Below are positions 52,899 through 61,683 of a stretch of DNA of 64,000 bases, in pieces. Within the stretch, counting starts at the first letter, position 1. Each line of letters starts with the position of its first letter. Under the pieces are notes generated by a model. It searched no databases. It was given only the letters and a program-made list of their open reading frames with translations, and was not told the DNA's origin. Both the position numbers and the translations under genes were made by a program. The stretch is from Caldilineaceae bacterium (GTDB taxonomy: Bacteria; Chloroflexota; Anaerolineae; Caldilineales; Caldilineaceae): NCBI GenBank assembly GCA_020634755.1, contig JACKBC010000014.1, forward strand, positions 62,001 to 126,000, read 5' to 3'.

Positions 52899-55139
52899 AT
52901 GGACAACCCCAATACTCCCCCAACTTCTGATCAGATCTACGGCCAGATTGGCGACAACGCCCAAAACGTGGTCATTGGCGCCCACGTGCACCAGGAGATC
53001 CACACCCACCACCAAGCGGGCGCGCCGCGCCAGGGCTACAGCCAGTTCCGCACCGAGCGCACCGTGCTTTATGGTCGCGCGCCACTGCTGGCTGACATTA
53101 TTGACGCCATCCAGCAGCATCGGCGCTGCGTGCTAACTGGGCTGCCCGGGGCGGGCAAATCTGCGCTGGCGCTGGTCGTGCTGGCCGATTTGCGGCTGAC
53201 GGAGCGCTTTGGCCGGCGCCGCTTTGGCCTGGTGTTTGGGCAAGATGCCGACCTATTTCAGCGGCTGGGGCTGTTGTTGGAGAATATGGGCGTAGCGCCA
53301 AGCCAGCTTGAATCGGTGGACCAACGCGCCGCCGCGCTACGCCATCAGTTGCACAGCGGCCCCACGCTGCTGGTGCTGGACGACGTGTGGCAGCTTGCCC
53401 ACATCCAGCCTATTTTGGAAGCCTGCCACCCTCACCACACCCACTATCTGCTAACCACGCGCCGCGGCTTTCTGGTGGACGACTTGGCCGGCCTTAGGCT
53501 GGACGCCAATCCGCTTGACGCGTCCGCCAGCCTGGAACTGCTGGCCGATGGCGGCAACCTGGCCGCGGCCGCGCTGCACGCCGACCCTGAAGGCGCCCGC
53601 CAACTGGCCGAGGAGGCCAATCACCTGCCGCTGGCGCTGGAAATCTTAGGTCGCCAACTAAACCGCGAGGCCAGCAGCGAAGGCTTAACCCGCGCCGTGC
53701 AGATTCTGCTGGCCGATCTGCGCCGCTCCTACGCCTACATTTTGCATCTGCGCGCCAGCCGCCGGCGCAGCGGGCTGGACGAGGCCGAACCGAGCCTGGA
53801 AGCCGTCATCGACTTGAGCATTGCCGCGCTGGCTGAAGAGAATACGCGGCGCGCCTTTACCCAACTGGCCGTCTTTGGCCCCGAACCGCTCAGCTTTGAC
53901 GCCGCCGCCTTGCAGGCCGTCTGGCAGACCGATGAGCCCAGCGCCCGCCGGTTGCGCCAGGATCTGATGGATGCCGGGCTGTTGCAAGTTGTGCCTGTCT
54001 CAGAACCATTCCGCTACAGCACGCACCAACTGCTAAACCGCTTTGCTCAATATCGGTTGGAAGCTGACGCCAACGTCGCCCGCACTGCCCGTTTGACCCA
54101 TGCTGCCCACTATGCCCAAATTGTGGCCGGTTGGGACGACGCCATCAGCCAGGAGCGCATGACCTACGCCGCCCCGCTGGAGTGGGAGCAGGTAAGCCAG
54201 GCCGTCGAATGGCTGTGCGCTACAACGCTCGATGATCCTGGTGATGCCGAAACCGCCCAAGGGCTGCTGGCCTACAGCCACCATTGGGGGAATGTACTCA
54301 AACATTATCCACAGCAAGCCCACTGGCTTACAAGCGCCGCACAGAGCGCACAACGCCACGGCGACGATTGGGATCGCGCCAACGTGCTCCAAGCCCAGGG
54401 CGACGTGCTCGCTTTTTTGGACCAACGACAGGACGCGCTGGCCAAGTACGACCTGGCCCTCGACTTGTTCCGACAGGTCGGCGCCCGCCTGGGCGAAGCC
54501 AACGTGCTCAAAGCCCAGGGCGACGTGCTCGCTTTTTTGGACCAACGACAGGACGCGCTGGCCAAGTACGACCTGGCCCTCGACTTGTTCCGACAGGTCG
54601 GCGCCCGCCTGGGCGAAGCCAACGTGCTCAAAGCCCAGGGCGACGTGCTCGCTTTTTTGGACCAACGACAGGACGCGCTGGCCAAGTACGACCTGGCCCT
54701 CGACTTGTTCCGACAGGTCGGCGCCCGCGTGGGCGAAGCCAACGTGCTCCAAGCCCAGGGCGACGTGCTCTATTTCTTGAAGCAAACCCAGGACGCGCTG
54801 GCCAAGTACGACCTGGCCCTCGACTTGTTCCGACAGGTCGGCGCCCGCCTGGGCGAAGCCAACGTGCTCAAAGCCCAGGGGCAACTCTTTCTCAATCTCG
54901 AACAAATTGAAAAGGGGTTGGCGCTGCTGGAACAGGCGCGCCGGTTGTATGTGGTGGTAGGCGACCGGGTAGGCCAGGCCAATGTGGGGATTACGTTGGC
55001 GCGCCACGCAGCGGCAGCCGGCGATTTTGCTGCAGCCATAAATTATATGCAGCCGGCAGCTGATTTTGGCAAGGCCATTGGCCATCCGCTGGGCGAGCAG
55101 TTGCAGGCGGAAATTGACGGCTGGCGCCAACGGGGCTAG
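52899..55139 (+). CDS. NB-ARC (STAND) ATPase with TPR array
   Basis: 746 residues. Residues 10-30 (QIYGQIGDNAQNVVIGAHVH) are a short repeat-like motif common before STAND ATPases. The NTPase has Walker A GLPGAGKSAL (about 93-102), Walker B LLVLDDVW, sensor LLTTRR and a winged-helix region. From about residue 495 come TPR repeats of 40 residues, nearly identical in four units: ANVL-A-QGDVLAFLDQRQ then DALAKYDLALDLFRQVGAR. TPRs usually bind a trigger or partner protein and the ATPase oligomerises. No effector domain is fused, so it may signal to a separate protein or be a regulator. The start at 52899 fits the promoter. Confidence 0.87.
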   Translation: MDNPNTPPTSDQIYGQIGDNAQNVVIGAHVHQEIHTHHQAGAPRQGYSQFRTERTVLYGRAPLLADIIDAIQQHRRCVLTGLPGAGKSALALVVLADLRLTERFGRRRFGLVFGQDADLFQRLGLLLENMGVAPSQLESVDQRAAALRHQLHSGPTLLVLDDVWQLAHIQPILEACHPHHTHYLLTTRRGFLVDDLAGLRLDANPLDASASLELLADGGNLAAAALHADPEGARQLAEEANHLPLALEILGRQLNREASSEGLTRAVQILLADLRRSYAYILHLRASRRRSGLDEAEPSLEAVIDLSIAALAEENTRRAFTQLAVFGPEPLSFDAAALQAVWQTDEPSARRLRQDLMDAGLLQVVPVSEPFRYSTHQLLNRFAQYRLEADANVARTARLTHAAHYAQIVAGWDDAISQERMTYAAPLEWEQVSQAVEWLCATTLDDPGDAETAQGLLAYSHHWGNVLKHYPQQAHWLTSAAQSAQRHGDDWDRANVLQAQGDVLAFLDQRQDALAKYDLALDLFRQVGARLGEANVLKAQGDVLAFLDQRQDALAKYDLALDLFRQVGARLGEANVLKAQGDVLAFLDQRQDALAKYDLALDLFRQVGARVGEANVLQAQGDVLYFLKQTQDALAKYDLALDLFRQVGARLGEANVLKAQGQLFLNLEQIEKGLALLEQARRLYVVVGDRVGQANVGITLARHAAAAGDFAAAINYMQPAADFGKAIGHPLGEQLQAEIDGWRQRG
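54378..54857 (+). repeat. 120-bp tandem repeats encoding TPR units
   Basis: Four units of 120 bp, three almost identical at DNA level (single-base differences), the fourth differing in its middle; a fifth begins and diverges. They lie inside the NB-ARC gene and preserve the frame. Confidence 0.93.
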
Positions 55140-55204
55140 CGTGCGTCGCACCGCCTCCGCCAATTTGTCCCACGGAGCCGCCAGACAGGCGGTGCGTCGC
55201 ACGC
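55139..55204. repeat. Hairpin repeat family C, copy 3
   Basis: gcgtgcgtcgcaccgcct and aggcggtgcgtcgcacgc pair around about 30 bases. Confidence 0.7.
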
Positions 55205-55259
55205 AGGTCTCCTAGGAAACATTGAGCGTAGGCGAGACAACCTCACGGGTCCGCGCGCT

Positions 55260-55323
55260 GTGCGACGCACCGGTCACCCAACGCGGCGGCTCCATCCTGG
55301 CGGCTGCGACCGGTGCGACGCAC
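55260..55323. repeat. Hairpin repeat family C, copy 4
   Basis: gtgcgacgcaccggtc and gaccggtgcgacgcac pair; adjacent to copy 3, so two hairpins separate the convergent genes. A further hairpin-free gap of 40 bases precedes the stop at 55365. Confidence 0.7.
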
Positions 55324-55364
55324 GGAACCACGCGCATACCGGTCACACTTTCACCTTGTCCCCC

Positions 55365-56612
55365 CTAAACCGCCATCAACGCGCCCGCCAAATCCTCCAC
55401 AATATCCGCTGCTTCCTCCAGCCCTACGGACAGGCGGATCAGGCCGTCGGTAATGCCCTGGCGCAGTCGCTCTGCCGGCGGCACCACTTTGTGCGTCATA
55501 GAGGCGGGGTGCTCAATGAGCGTGTCGATGTTGCCCAGCGAGACGGCCAGGCTGCACAGGCGCACGTTGCTCAGCAACTTGCGCCCGCCTTCATAACCGC
55601 CCTCCACCTCAAACGCGAGCATGGCGCCAAAGTCATCCATCTGGCGCCGGGCCAACGCGTGCTGCGGAAAGTCGTCCAGCCCCGGATAGTGGACCACGGT
55701 CACCTTGGGGTGGTCGGCCAGGAAGTGAGCCACTTGCATGGCGTTGGCGCAGTGCTGCTTCATGCGCAGCGGCAGCGTCTTGAGCCCCAGGTTGGTCAGC
55801 CAGCAGTCAAAGGGGCTGGGCACGCCGCCCATAAAGCGGATCATGGGCCAGATGCGCTCGTTGAGCAGCTGGGGGTCGCGCGTAATGGCGGCGCCGCCAA
55901 TCACCGTGCCGTGGCCGTTGATGTATTTGGTGGTGCTGTGGACCACCACGTCGGCGCCCCACTCCAGCGGGCGCTGTAAAATGGGTGTGGCAAAGGTGTT
56001 GTCCACAATCACGCGGGCGCCGTGGGCGTGGGCGATTTCGCACACGGCCAGGATGTCGATGAGCGTCATGGTGGGGTTGGCCGGCGTCTCCAAATAGACG
56101 GCGGCGGTGTTGGGATGACGCTTGAGTTCAGCTTCCAGCGCCGCGGGCTGCAAGCCGGGCAGCAGCGAATGGCTAATGTCAAAGCGGCTCAGCACTTCGG
56201 CAATTAAATGTTCAGACGAGCCGTAGAGCACATCTTGCGCAATAATGTGCTGGCCGGCGCTGGTCACACCCAAAATGGCCGCGGCCACCGCCGCCATGCC
56301 CGAGCTGAAAATCTCGCCCGCCACCACCCCTTCACCGGACTGCCCCGCTTCCTGCGCCTGTCGGATCAAGTTAAAGCCTTCCAGCGTGGCCAGCTTTTGG
56401 GCCAATGCCTTGCGCCCCGGATGTTTGGAGCGCGTGTACATATACGAGTCTGGCGCGCCGGCATGGAAGGCGTCCAGCGCCTCCATGTCGCGAAAGGTAA
56501 AAGTAGAGGTTTGATAGATGGGCGCCACATGGCTGCCCAGCGCATCGTGAATTTCGCCGGCGTGGATGGCCTCGGTGGCGAAAGCGCGGATGGGGTTGGT
56601 GGAGTTGGTCAT
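55365..56612 (-). CDS. Methionine gamma-lyase-like PLP enzyme
   Basis: 415 residues of the cystathionine gamma-synthase/methionine gamma-lyase family. The PLP Lys is in VHSTTKYINGHGTVIG; YMYTRSKHPGRKALAQ, ETPANPTMTLIDI and SLAVSLGNIDTLIEHPASMTH are typical of gamma-lyase. A short insert (RQAQEAGQSGEGVVAGEI) precedes SGMAA. It would convert methionine or homocysteine to 2-oxobutyrate, ammonia and a thiol, or form homocysteine; the side reaction cannot be decided. It is followed on the same strand by arginase, suggesting amino-acid degradation. Confidence 0.85.
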   Translation of the reverse strand: MTNSTNPIRAFATEAIHAGEIHDALGSHVAPIYQTSTFTFRDMEALDAFHAGAPDSYMYTRSKHPGRKALAQKLATLEGFNLIRQAQEAGQSGEGVVAGEIFSSGMAAVAAAILGVTSAGQHIIAQDVLYGSSEHLIAEVLSRFDISHSLLPGLQPAALEAELKRHPNTAAVYLETPANPTMTLIDILAVCEIAHAHGARVIVDNTFATPILQRPLEWGADVVVHSTTKYINGHGTVIGGAAITRDPQLLNERIWPMIRFMGGVPSPFDCWLTNLGLKTLPLRMKQHCANAMQVAHFLADHPKVTVVHYPGLDDFPQHALARRQMDDFGAMLAFEVEGGYEGGRKLLSNVRLCSLAVSLGNIDTLIEHPASMTHKVVPPAERLRQGITDGLIRLSVGLEEAADIVEDLAGALMAV

Positions 56613-56643
56613 CGTTCGTGGCCTTTCTTGTTTTTTGGGGATT

Positions 56644-56719
56644 GGGGAGTAGGGAGTAAGGATTAGGGAGTAAGCGTGATGTCGCGCCCTCGGCCTAATT
56701 CCTACTTCCTACTCCCTAC
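56644..56719. repeat. Intergenic hairpin, family E, copy 3
   Basis: ggggagtagggagtaagg and cctacttcctactccctac pair; overlaps the arginase stop codon. Confidence 0.65.
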
Positions 56720-57672
56720 ATAATGCGCTGGCCCAGCAGCGACGCAATGAGCGCCACGGCCAGTTCGGCGGTGCGATTTTGTTCATCCAAAATGGGGTTG
56801 ATCTCAACCACATCCAGCGAGCAGATTTTGGTCGATTCGGCCAGGATTTCCATGAGCAGATGCGCCTCGCGGAAGCTGAGGCCGCCGGGGACGGGCGTGC
56901 CCACGCCGGGCGCCTCGGATGGATCCATGACGTCCATGTCCAGACTGATGTGGATGCGCGTGGCGTGTTGCAAATGGGCCAGAGCTTGTCGCGCCACCTG
57001 CGCCATGCCCAGTTCGTCCACCGCCCGCATGGTGAAGACGCGAATGCCGCTGTGGGCCAGCGCCTGTCGCTCCGGCCCGTCCAGGTCGCGAATGCCGATC
57101 ATCACAATATCCTGGGGGCGCAGCTTGGGGCCGGGCCGCCCCAGATGGATCAGATCGGCATGACCGCGACCGGTCAGCGCGGCCACGGGCATGCCGTGGA
57201 TGTTGCCCGACGGCGTGCTCTGGGGCGTGTTAAAATCGCCGTGGGCATCCACCCAAATCAACCCCAGCCCCGTATGGGCTTGGCTCATGGCGCTGACCGT
57301 GCCAATGGCAATTGAATGGTCACCCCCCAGGAAAATGGGGAAAGCATTGGCGCCAACCAGACCGCGGGCCTGTGCGTAAATTTGGCTGCAAACGGTCACC
57401 ACCTCGGCCAAGTGACGCATTTTGCCCTGGCTCAGTTCAACCGCGCGATTGGCGCGCACCGCGGCCTCGTCGCGGCCGGGCGCGGCAATATTCCCCAGAT
57501 CACGCACGGTGAGCCCCAGCTTTTCCAGTCGCTCGAACAGGCCGGCATAGCGCACCGCGCTGGGGCCCATATCCACCCCGCGGCGCTGCTGCCCCAGATC
57601 CATGGGGACGCCCAAAATCACGGGCTGGCGCATGCCGTTGCTGCTCTTTTCGTTCATGGTCATAGCGGCCAT
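56716..57672 (-). CDS. rocF: Arginase
   Basis: 318 residues, hydrolysing arginine to ornithine and urea. The binuclear Mn motifs are GGDHSIAIG (about 106-114), WVDAHGDFNTP and SLDMDVMDPSEAPGVGTPVPGG (given in parts: DMDVMDP and APGVGTPVPGG). Length is normal. Start may be 57672 or one of the following Met codons; no clear ribosome site. It lies upstream of, and on the same strand as, the methionine gamma-lyase-like gene with a hairpin between. Agmatinase is a less likely alternative because of the arginase-type VGTPVPGG end. Confidence 0.92.
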   Translation of the reverse strand: MAAMTMNEKSSNGMRQPVILGVPMDLGQQRRGVDMGPSAVRYAGLFERLEKLGLTVRDLGNIAAPGRDEAAVRANRAVELSQGKMRHLAEVVTVCSQIYAQARGLVGANAFPIFLGGDHSIAIGTVSAMSQAHTGLGLIWVDAHGDFNTPQSTPSGNIHGMPVAALTGRGHADLIHLGRPGPKLRPQDIVMIGIRDLDGPERQALAHSGIRVFTMRAVDELGMAQVARQALAHLQHATRIHISLDMDVMDPSEAPGVGTPVPGGLSFREAHLLMEILAESTKICSLDVVEINPILDEQNRTAELAVALIASLLGQRIM

Positions 57673-57744
57673 TATACTCGGCGCTGCCGCACTTTGCCAA
57701 CGCCGCCGTTTGCCACTTTAAGGAAATGGGGGTAGGCTAGATGG

Positions 57745-57961
57745 AACGTGTTGCGTATTGCGTGTACTGGCAGGCAGTCTTGTTGTGAAACGAGTGGCTC
57801 GGCTGGTTCGCGAATACGTAGTGCGTGGTGCGTGTACTGGCAGACAGGCTTGTTGTGAAACGGGTGGCTCGGCTGATTCACGAAAAGCGTGATGCGTATA
57901 CCGGCTAACTATCTTGTAACGATACGTGCTGCTCGACCGGTTCACGCACCACGCAATATGC
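57745..57961. repeat. Hairpin repeat family D, tandem copies
   Basis: At least two direct units (gcgtgtactggcaggcagtcttgttgtgaaacg, repeated at about 57765 and 57833) end at the right arm ttcacgcaccacgcaata. The spacer has no other gene. Confidence 0.7.
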
Positions 57962-57988
57962 ACAACCTAATCCGGAGACTTCCAACCC

Positions 57989-58234
57989 ATGCCACACCTT
58001 TCGCTTCCTCTCAAAGTCGGTTTTACCTTTGGCGCCCTGGGCATTTTGCTAACCGTGGTGGGCATTGTGCGCGGCAATGTGCCGCTGCATCCGGCCAGCA
58101 TTGGTGTGGCGTTGCTCATTGGCGGCGGCTTTTGGTTTTTGGTCAGTTGGGCCGTGGCCACCGCCGCCGTGGATGTGGAAGGAGACCTGGGGACGGAAGC
58201 CCCCGAGAGCGCAGAATCCCCTCATGGCCATTGA
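57989..58234 (+). CDS. Small two-helix membrane protein (81 aa)
   Basis: Hydrophobic segments at about 9-27 (VGFTFGALGILLTVVGIV) and 37-58 (SIGVALLIGGGFWFLVSWAV), then an acidic tail. No family recognised. It overlaps the following SIS-domain gene by 11 bases, so it is coupled to it. The start lies near acttcc, without a classical ribosome site. Confidence 0.65.
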   Translation: MPHLSLPLKVGFTFGALGILLTVVGIVRGNVPLHPASIGVALLIGGGFWFLVSWAVATAAVDVEGDLGTEAPESAESPHGH

Positions 58235-59327
58235 AATCCAATCTACCCACTTATACCAGGAGATCCACCAACAGCCTAATGTGCTGCAAGCTCTGCTGGA
58301 CCATGAACACGAGCATATTGGCACGCTGGCCCGGGCCATCCAAACGCATAACGTGCAGCACGTGATGATTGCGGCGCGCGGCACCAGCGACAACGCCGGA
58401 CGCTACGCCCAATATTTATTGGGCGCGCTCAACCGGCTGCCGGTGGCGCTGGCCACCCCCAGTCTTTTTTCCATCTACAATACGCCGCCGCGGCTGCAAA
58501 ATGCCCTAGTGCTGGGCATTAGCCAGAGCGGTAAAAGCCCCGATATTGTAGGCGTGTTGGCCGAAGCCCGCCGCCAGGGCGCCCTGACGGCGGCGTTGAC
58601 CAATTTTGACGATTCGGACTTAGCTGGCCAAGCTGACCACGTCATTGACCTACATGCTGGGTTGGAACAGTCGGTGGCTGCGACCAAAACGTACACCGCG
58701 GAGCTAATGTGTATTGCCATGCTGGGTGCAGCGCTGACTGGCGAGCCCCACTTGCGGCAGGCGCTGCACATGGCGCCGCAAGCCATAGCCGACGCATTGG
58801 CGCTCAACGCGCCGACGCCGACCCACTCTGCGCGCTTGGCCCAGGGCATTTTACGTGGACCGGTGGCTTTTGTGGCCCAGCGCTATCGCTACATGCGCGA
58901 TTGCGTCGTCATTGGTCGCGGCTTTAATTACGCCACTGCGTTTGAATTGGCGCTCAAGCTGAAGGAACTGACCTATACGATTGCCGAGCCGTACAGCAGC
59001 GCCGATTTTCTGCACGGTCCGCTGGCGCTGATCGAGCCCGGGTTTCCGGTTATTGTGGCGGCGCCCAGCGGCCGCATGCTGCCGGAGTTGCGCGAATTTA
59101 TCCAGATATTGGCTCAGCACGAAGCCGAAACGATTGTCATCAGTGATGACCCGGCTACATTAGAAGCGGCCCAAGCGCCGCTGCCGCTGCCGGGAGACGT
59201 ACCCGAATGGCTGTCGCCCCTTGTGGCCATTGCGCCCGGTCAACTTTTTGCCATGCATTTGGCCCACGCCCGCGGCTTTAATCCGGATCAGCCGCGCGCC
59301 ATACGTAAAGTGACGGAGACGCGATAA
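58224..59327 (+). CDS. SIS-domain sugar isomerase (GlmS-like isomerase half)
   Basis: 367 residues with two SIS domains. ARGTSDNAGRYAQYLLG and GISQSGKSPDIVGVL are SIS phosphosugar sites; QSVAATKTYTAELM and DFLHGPLALIE are typical of the GlmS C-terminal half and AgaS-type deaminases. There is no glutaminase domain, so it likely acts as an aldose-ketose isomerase or glucosamine-6-phosphate deaminase. The ATG at 58224 lies inside the previous frame and gives the family N-terminus. Confidence 0.85.
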   Translation: MAIEIQSTHLYQEIHQQPNVLQALLDHEHEHIGTLARAIQTHNVQHVMIAARGTSDNAGRYAQYLLGALNRLPVALATPSLFSIYNTPPRLQNALVLGISQSGKSPDIVGVLAEARRQGALTAALTNFDDSDLAGQADHVIDLHAGLEQSVAATKTYTAELMCIAMLGAALTGEPHLRQALHMAPQAIADALALNAPTPTHSARLAQGILRGPVAFVAQRYRYMRDCVVIGRGFNYATAFELALKLKELTYTIAEPYSSADFLHGPLALIEPGFPVIVAAPSGRMLPELREFIQILAQHEAETIVISDDPATLEAAQAPLPLPGDVPEWLSPLVAIAPGQLFAMHLAHARGFNPDQPRAIRKVTETR

Positions 59328-59330
59328 AAG

Positions 59331-59417
59331 CGTGTTACGTGTTGCGTGTACCGATTTAAAATCTTGTTTCGATAGCAGAATGTCTACCGGTTCAAGAAAT
59401 ACGCAACACGCAACATC
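59331..59417. repeat. Hairpin repeat family D, copy 5
   Basis: gcgtgttacgtgttgcgtgta faces acgcaacacgcaaca; lies between the SIS gene and the NmrA-like gene. Confidence 0.65.
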
Positions 59418-60317
59418 ATGGCGAATAATGATTGTGAATGCGGAGAGAACAGGGTGATTTTAGTAACCGGCGCAGCGGGGAAAACCGGCTGCGCGATTAT
59501 CCGCGCGCTGACGGGTCGTGGGAAAAATGTGCGGGCTTTGGTGCGGCGGGCGGAACAGGCGGCCGTGGCTCGGCAGGCCGGGGCGGTCGAGGTGCACGTG
59601 GGCGATTTGGCCGTGGCGGCAGATGTGGCGCGCGCCATGCAGGGCATAGCCGCGGCTTATCACATTTGCCCCAATATGCACCAGCATGAGGTGCGCATTG
59701 GGCAAAATATAATAGCAGCGGCACAGACGGCCGGTATGGCCCATTTGGTCTATCATTCGGTGCTGCATCCACAGACGACGCGCATGCCCCATCATTGGCA
59801 CAAGCTACAGGTGGAGGAGCAACTTTTTGAAGCGGGGCTGGCCTACACCATTTTACAGCCCACGGCCTACATGCAGAATCTGCTGGCTAACTGGGCGTCT
59901 ATTGTAGATAATGGCCAGTTGGCCCTGCCCTATCCGGTGGCGACGCGCATTAGCCTGGTGGATTTAAACGACGTGGCGCAAGTGGCCGCTGCTGTTATTG
60001 GCGACCCCGCACATTTTTACGCCACCTATGAATTGGTTGGGACGCTTCCGCTGGCGCAAACCACGGTGGCGCAGCAGTTGAGCGTGGTGCTGGGGCGTTC
60101 GGTGCAGGCGGCCGAGATCGCGCTGGATGTGTGGCAAAAGCAGGTGCGCCAGGACGGCGTGTTATCGGCGTATGCCATCGAAACGCTGCTAAAGATGTTT
60201 CGCTACTATGCTCAGTTTGGGTTAGCGGGCAACCCGCATACATTAACCACATTGCTGGGGCGCAAGCCAACTTCGGTGGAAGAATTTCTAAGGCACTTAC
60301 GTTGCGATATGGCCTAA
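59418..60317 (+). CDS. NmrA-like NAD(P)-binding protein
   Basis: 299 residues. The Rossmann motif VTGAAGKTGCAIIRAL (about residue 14) is followed by VHVGDLA, YHICPNMHQHEV, and LQPTAYMQNLL, as in NmrA/HSCARG-type atypical SDRs lacking the catalytic Tyr-Lys pair. Members act as NADP-sensors or quinone reductases. The N-terminus MANNDCECGENRV is short and polar; no ribosome site is clear because a repeat precedes it. Confidence 0.8.
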   Translation: MANNDCECGENRVILVTGAAGKTGCAIIRALTGRGKNVRALVRRAEQAAVARQAGAVEVHVGDLAVAADVARAMQGIAAAYHICPNMHQHEVRIGQNIIAAAQTAGMAHLVYHSVLHPQTTRMPHHWHKLQVEEQLFEAGLAYTILQPTAYMQNLLANWASIVDNGQLALPYPVATRISLVDLNDVAQVAAAVIGDPAHFYATYELVGTLPLAQTTVAQQLSVVLGRSVQAAEIALDVWQKQVRQDGVLSAYAIETLLKMFRYYAQFGLAGNPHTLTTLLGRKPTSVEEFLRHLRCDMA

Positions 60318-60348
60318 AAACTTTGCAAATGTTATCATCAACGATGAC

Positions 60349-61170
60349 TTACTCGCGCCGCCCCGCAATCAAATGATAAACCAGCCCATAATAAAAATCA
60401 CCCGCATTGGCCAAAGCCGTTAATCCATCTTTCCACTCTGTCCACTGAGCATCTGTAATGGCCTCGCGGTCACGCGCCGCGTCGGCCATGCGGCCCAGCA
60501 CCTCTTGTGTATATGGACCATATGCCTGGTCGGTCCACAAGAAAGAGCGTCTTGGCAGCAACGTTAAGCCAGCGCCGCGCAGCAGCGGGCGTAGCCCCAA
60601 ACACCAGCCGGGCCGAATGTCGCGCTGGTGCTTGGCCAGAATATCGCGCGGCAGTTGTCCATCGGGAAAGTGAACGCTGTCGGTGTTTAGGTCTTGCTCT
60701 ACAAAGGCCAAAACGCCGCCAGGGGCAAGCCACTGTGCCCACTGCGGAACAAGCGCTTCAATTTGCTCGTCGGTAAAATAGGGTATCACCACCGAGGAGA
60801 TAATGAGATCAAAGGGTGCATGAGCCAGGGCGGGGCGGGGCTCATTGAGTACGTCCCAGGTTGCCAATTGCACATTGCCGATCTGCTCTTGCTCTATCAA
60901 TGCTTGCGCCATCTGCAACATGCCGACGCTTTTGTCGGCGGCATAAACGCTGGCGTGCGGTCGGCGTTGGCCAATGCGGCGGCTGAGCGCGGCCGTGCCG
61001 CACCCAATTTCCAGCACGCGGCGCACATTCTCCCTGAGCAGCGGCGCCACCAATTGCTCGAACATGTGCACCGAAGCCGGTGCGCTGGCCCGCGCTTCCA
61101 TGCGCAAAGCGGCCTGCTGCGCCTCGCCGCTGGCGTCCAGATTTTTGTAATCGGGCAGAGGTTGTATCAT
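60349..61170 (-). CDS. Class I SAM-dependent methyltransferase
   Basis: 273 residues. VLEIGCGTAALSRRIG (about 57-72) is motif I and SVYAADKSVGML motif II; FDLIISSVVIPYF and LAPGGVLAFVEQDL are motifs IV and V. The substrate is unknown. It is on the minus strand near YbaK with a 24-base gap, so the two may be cotranscribed. Confidence 0.85.
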   Translation of the reverse strand: MIQPLPDYKNLDASGEAQQAALRMEARASAPASVHMFEQLVAPLLRENVRRVLEIGCGTAALSRRIGQRRPHASVYAADKSVGMLQMAQALIEQEQIGNVQLATWDVLNEPRPALAHAPFDLIISSVVIPYFTDEQIEALVPQWAQWLAPGGVLAFVEQDLNTDSVHFPDGQLPRDILAKHQRDIRPGWCLGLRPLLRGAGLTLLPRRSFLWTDQAYGPYTQEVLGRMADAARDREAITDAQWTEWKDGLTALANAGDFYYGLVYHLIAGRRE

Positions 61171-61194
61171 GAGAGGGTAGAATGAATCAGGATG

Positions 61195-61683
61195 TTACAA
61201 GCTGATCAGCCGCGCCCGCGTCAGCTTGATCAAATCCTTGGGTGCAAGCTGCACCTGTGCGCCGCGCTGGCCGGCGCTGACGGCTATGGTCTCAAACTGC
61301 GTGGCGCTTTGCTCCAGATAAATATCAAAGCCCTTGTTGATCAGCGCCAGCGGGCTAATGCCGCCCGTTTGCAGGTCGGTCAACGCTTCGGCTTGTTCGT
61401 GGCTGGCCATTTTGGCCTTTTTGACGCCCACTGCCTTGGCCAACGCTTTTAGGTCCAGCGTGGCCGGGCCAGGAATTACAACCAACATGGGCTTTTTGCC
61501 CGGCTGATCGGCCAGCGCCACCAGCGTCTTAAAGACCTGCGCGGTTGGCAAACCCACGGCCTGCGCCACATCCACCGCCGAGTGAACGCCAGCGTCGTAA
61601 TCGTAGAGTCGCACTTGAAACGCCACTTTTTTGCTCTCTAGCAGGCGCGTTACGTTATTTTTGAAGTTCGTCGATTCGCTCAT
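61195..61683 (-). CDS. ybaK: Cys-tRNA(Pro) deacylase (YbaK family)
   Basis: 162 residues from MSESTNFKNN. VFKTLVALADQ, LVVIPGPATLDLKALAKAVG with the conserved Lys, and LQTGGISPLA are YbaK family features. It hydrolyses Cys-tRNA(Pro) or related mischarged tRNAs. The start codon overlaps that of the divergent gene at 61682 by two bases. The alternative start at 61710 would add nine residues. Confidence 0.88.
   Translation of the reverse strand: MSESTNFKNNVTRLLESKKVAFQVRLYDYDAGVHSAVDVAQAVGLPTAQVFKTLVALADQPGKKPMLVVIPGPATLDLKALAKAVGVKKAKMASHEQAEALTDLQTGGISPLALINKGFDIYLEQSATQFETIAVSAGQRGAQVQLAPKDLIKLTRARLISL

Noticed and set aside
54378..54857. The 120-bp repeats as CRISPR-like
   Set aside because: Units are contiguous, have no spacers and are in-frame coding sequence.
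54232..54910. Arg/Pro-rich repetitive proteins in alternative frames of the NB-ARC gene
   Set aside because: They are frame shadows of the 120-bp TPR repeats; the real frame has Walker and TPR motifs.
57966..58393. Frames on the minus strand opposite the SIS and small membrane genes
   Set aside because: No ribosome site or motif; the plus-strand frames carry SIS motifs and membrane segments.
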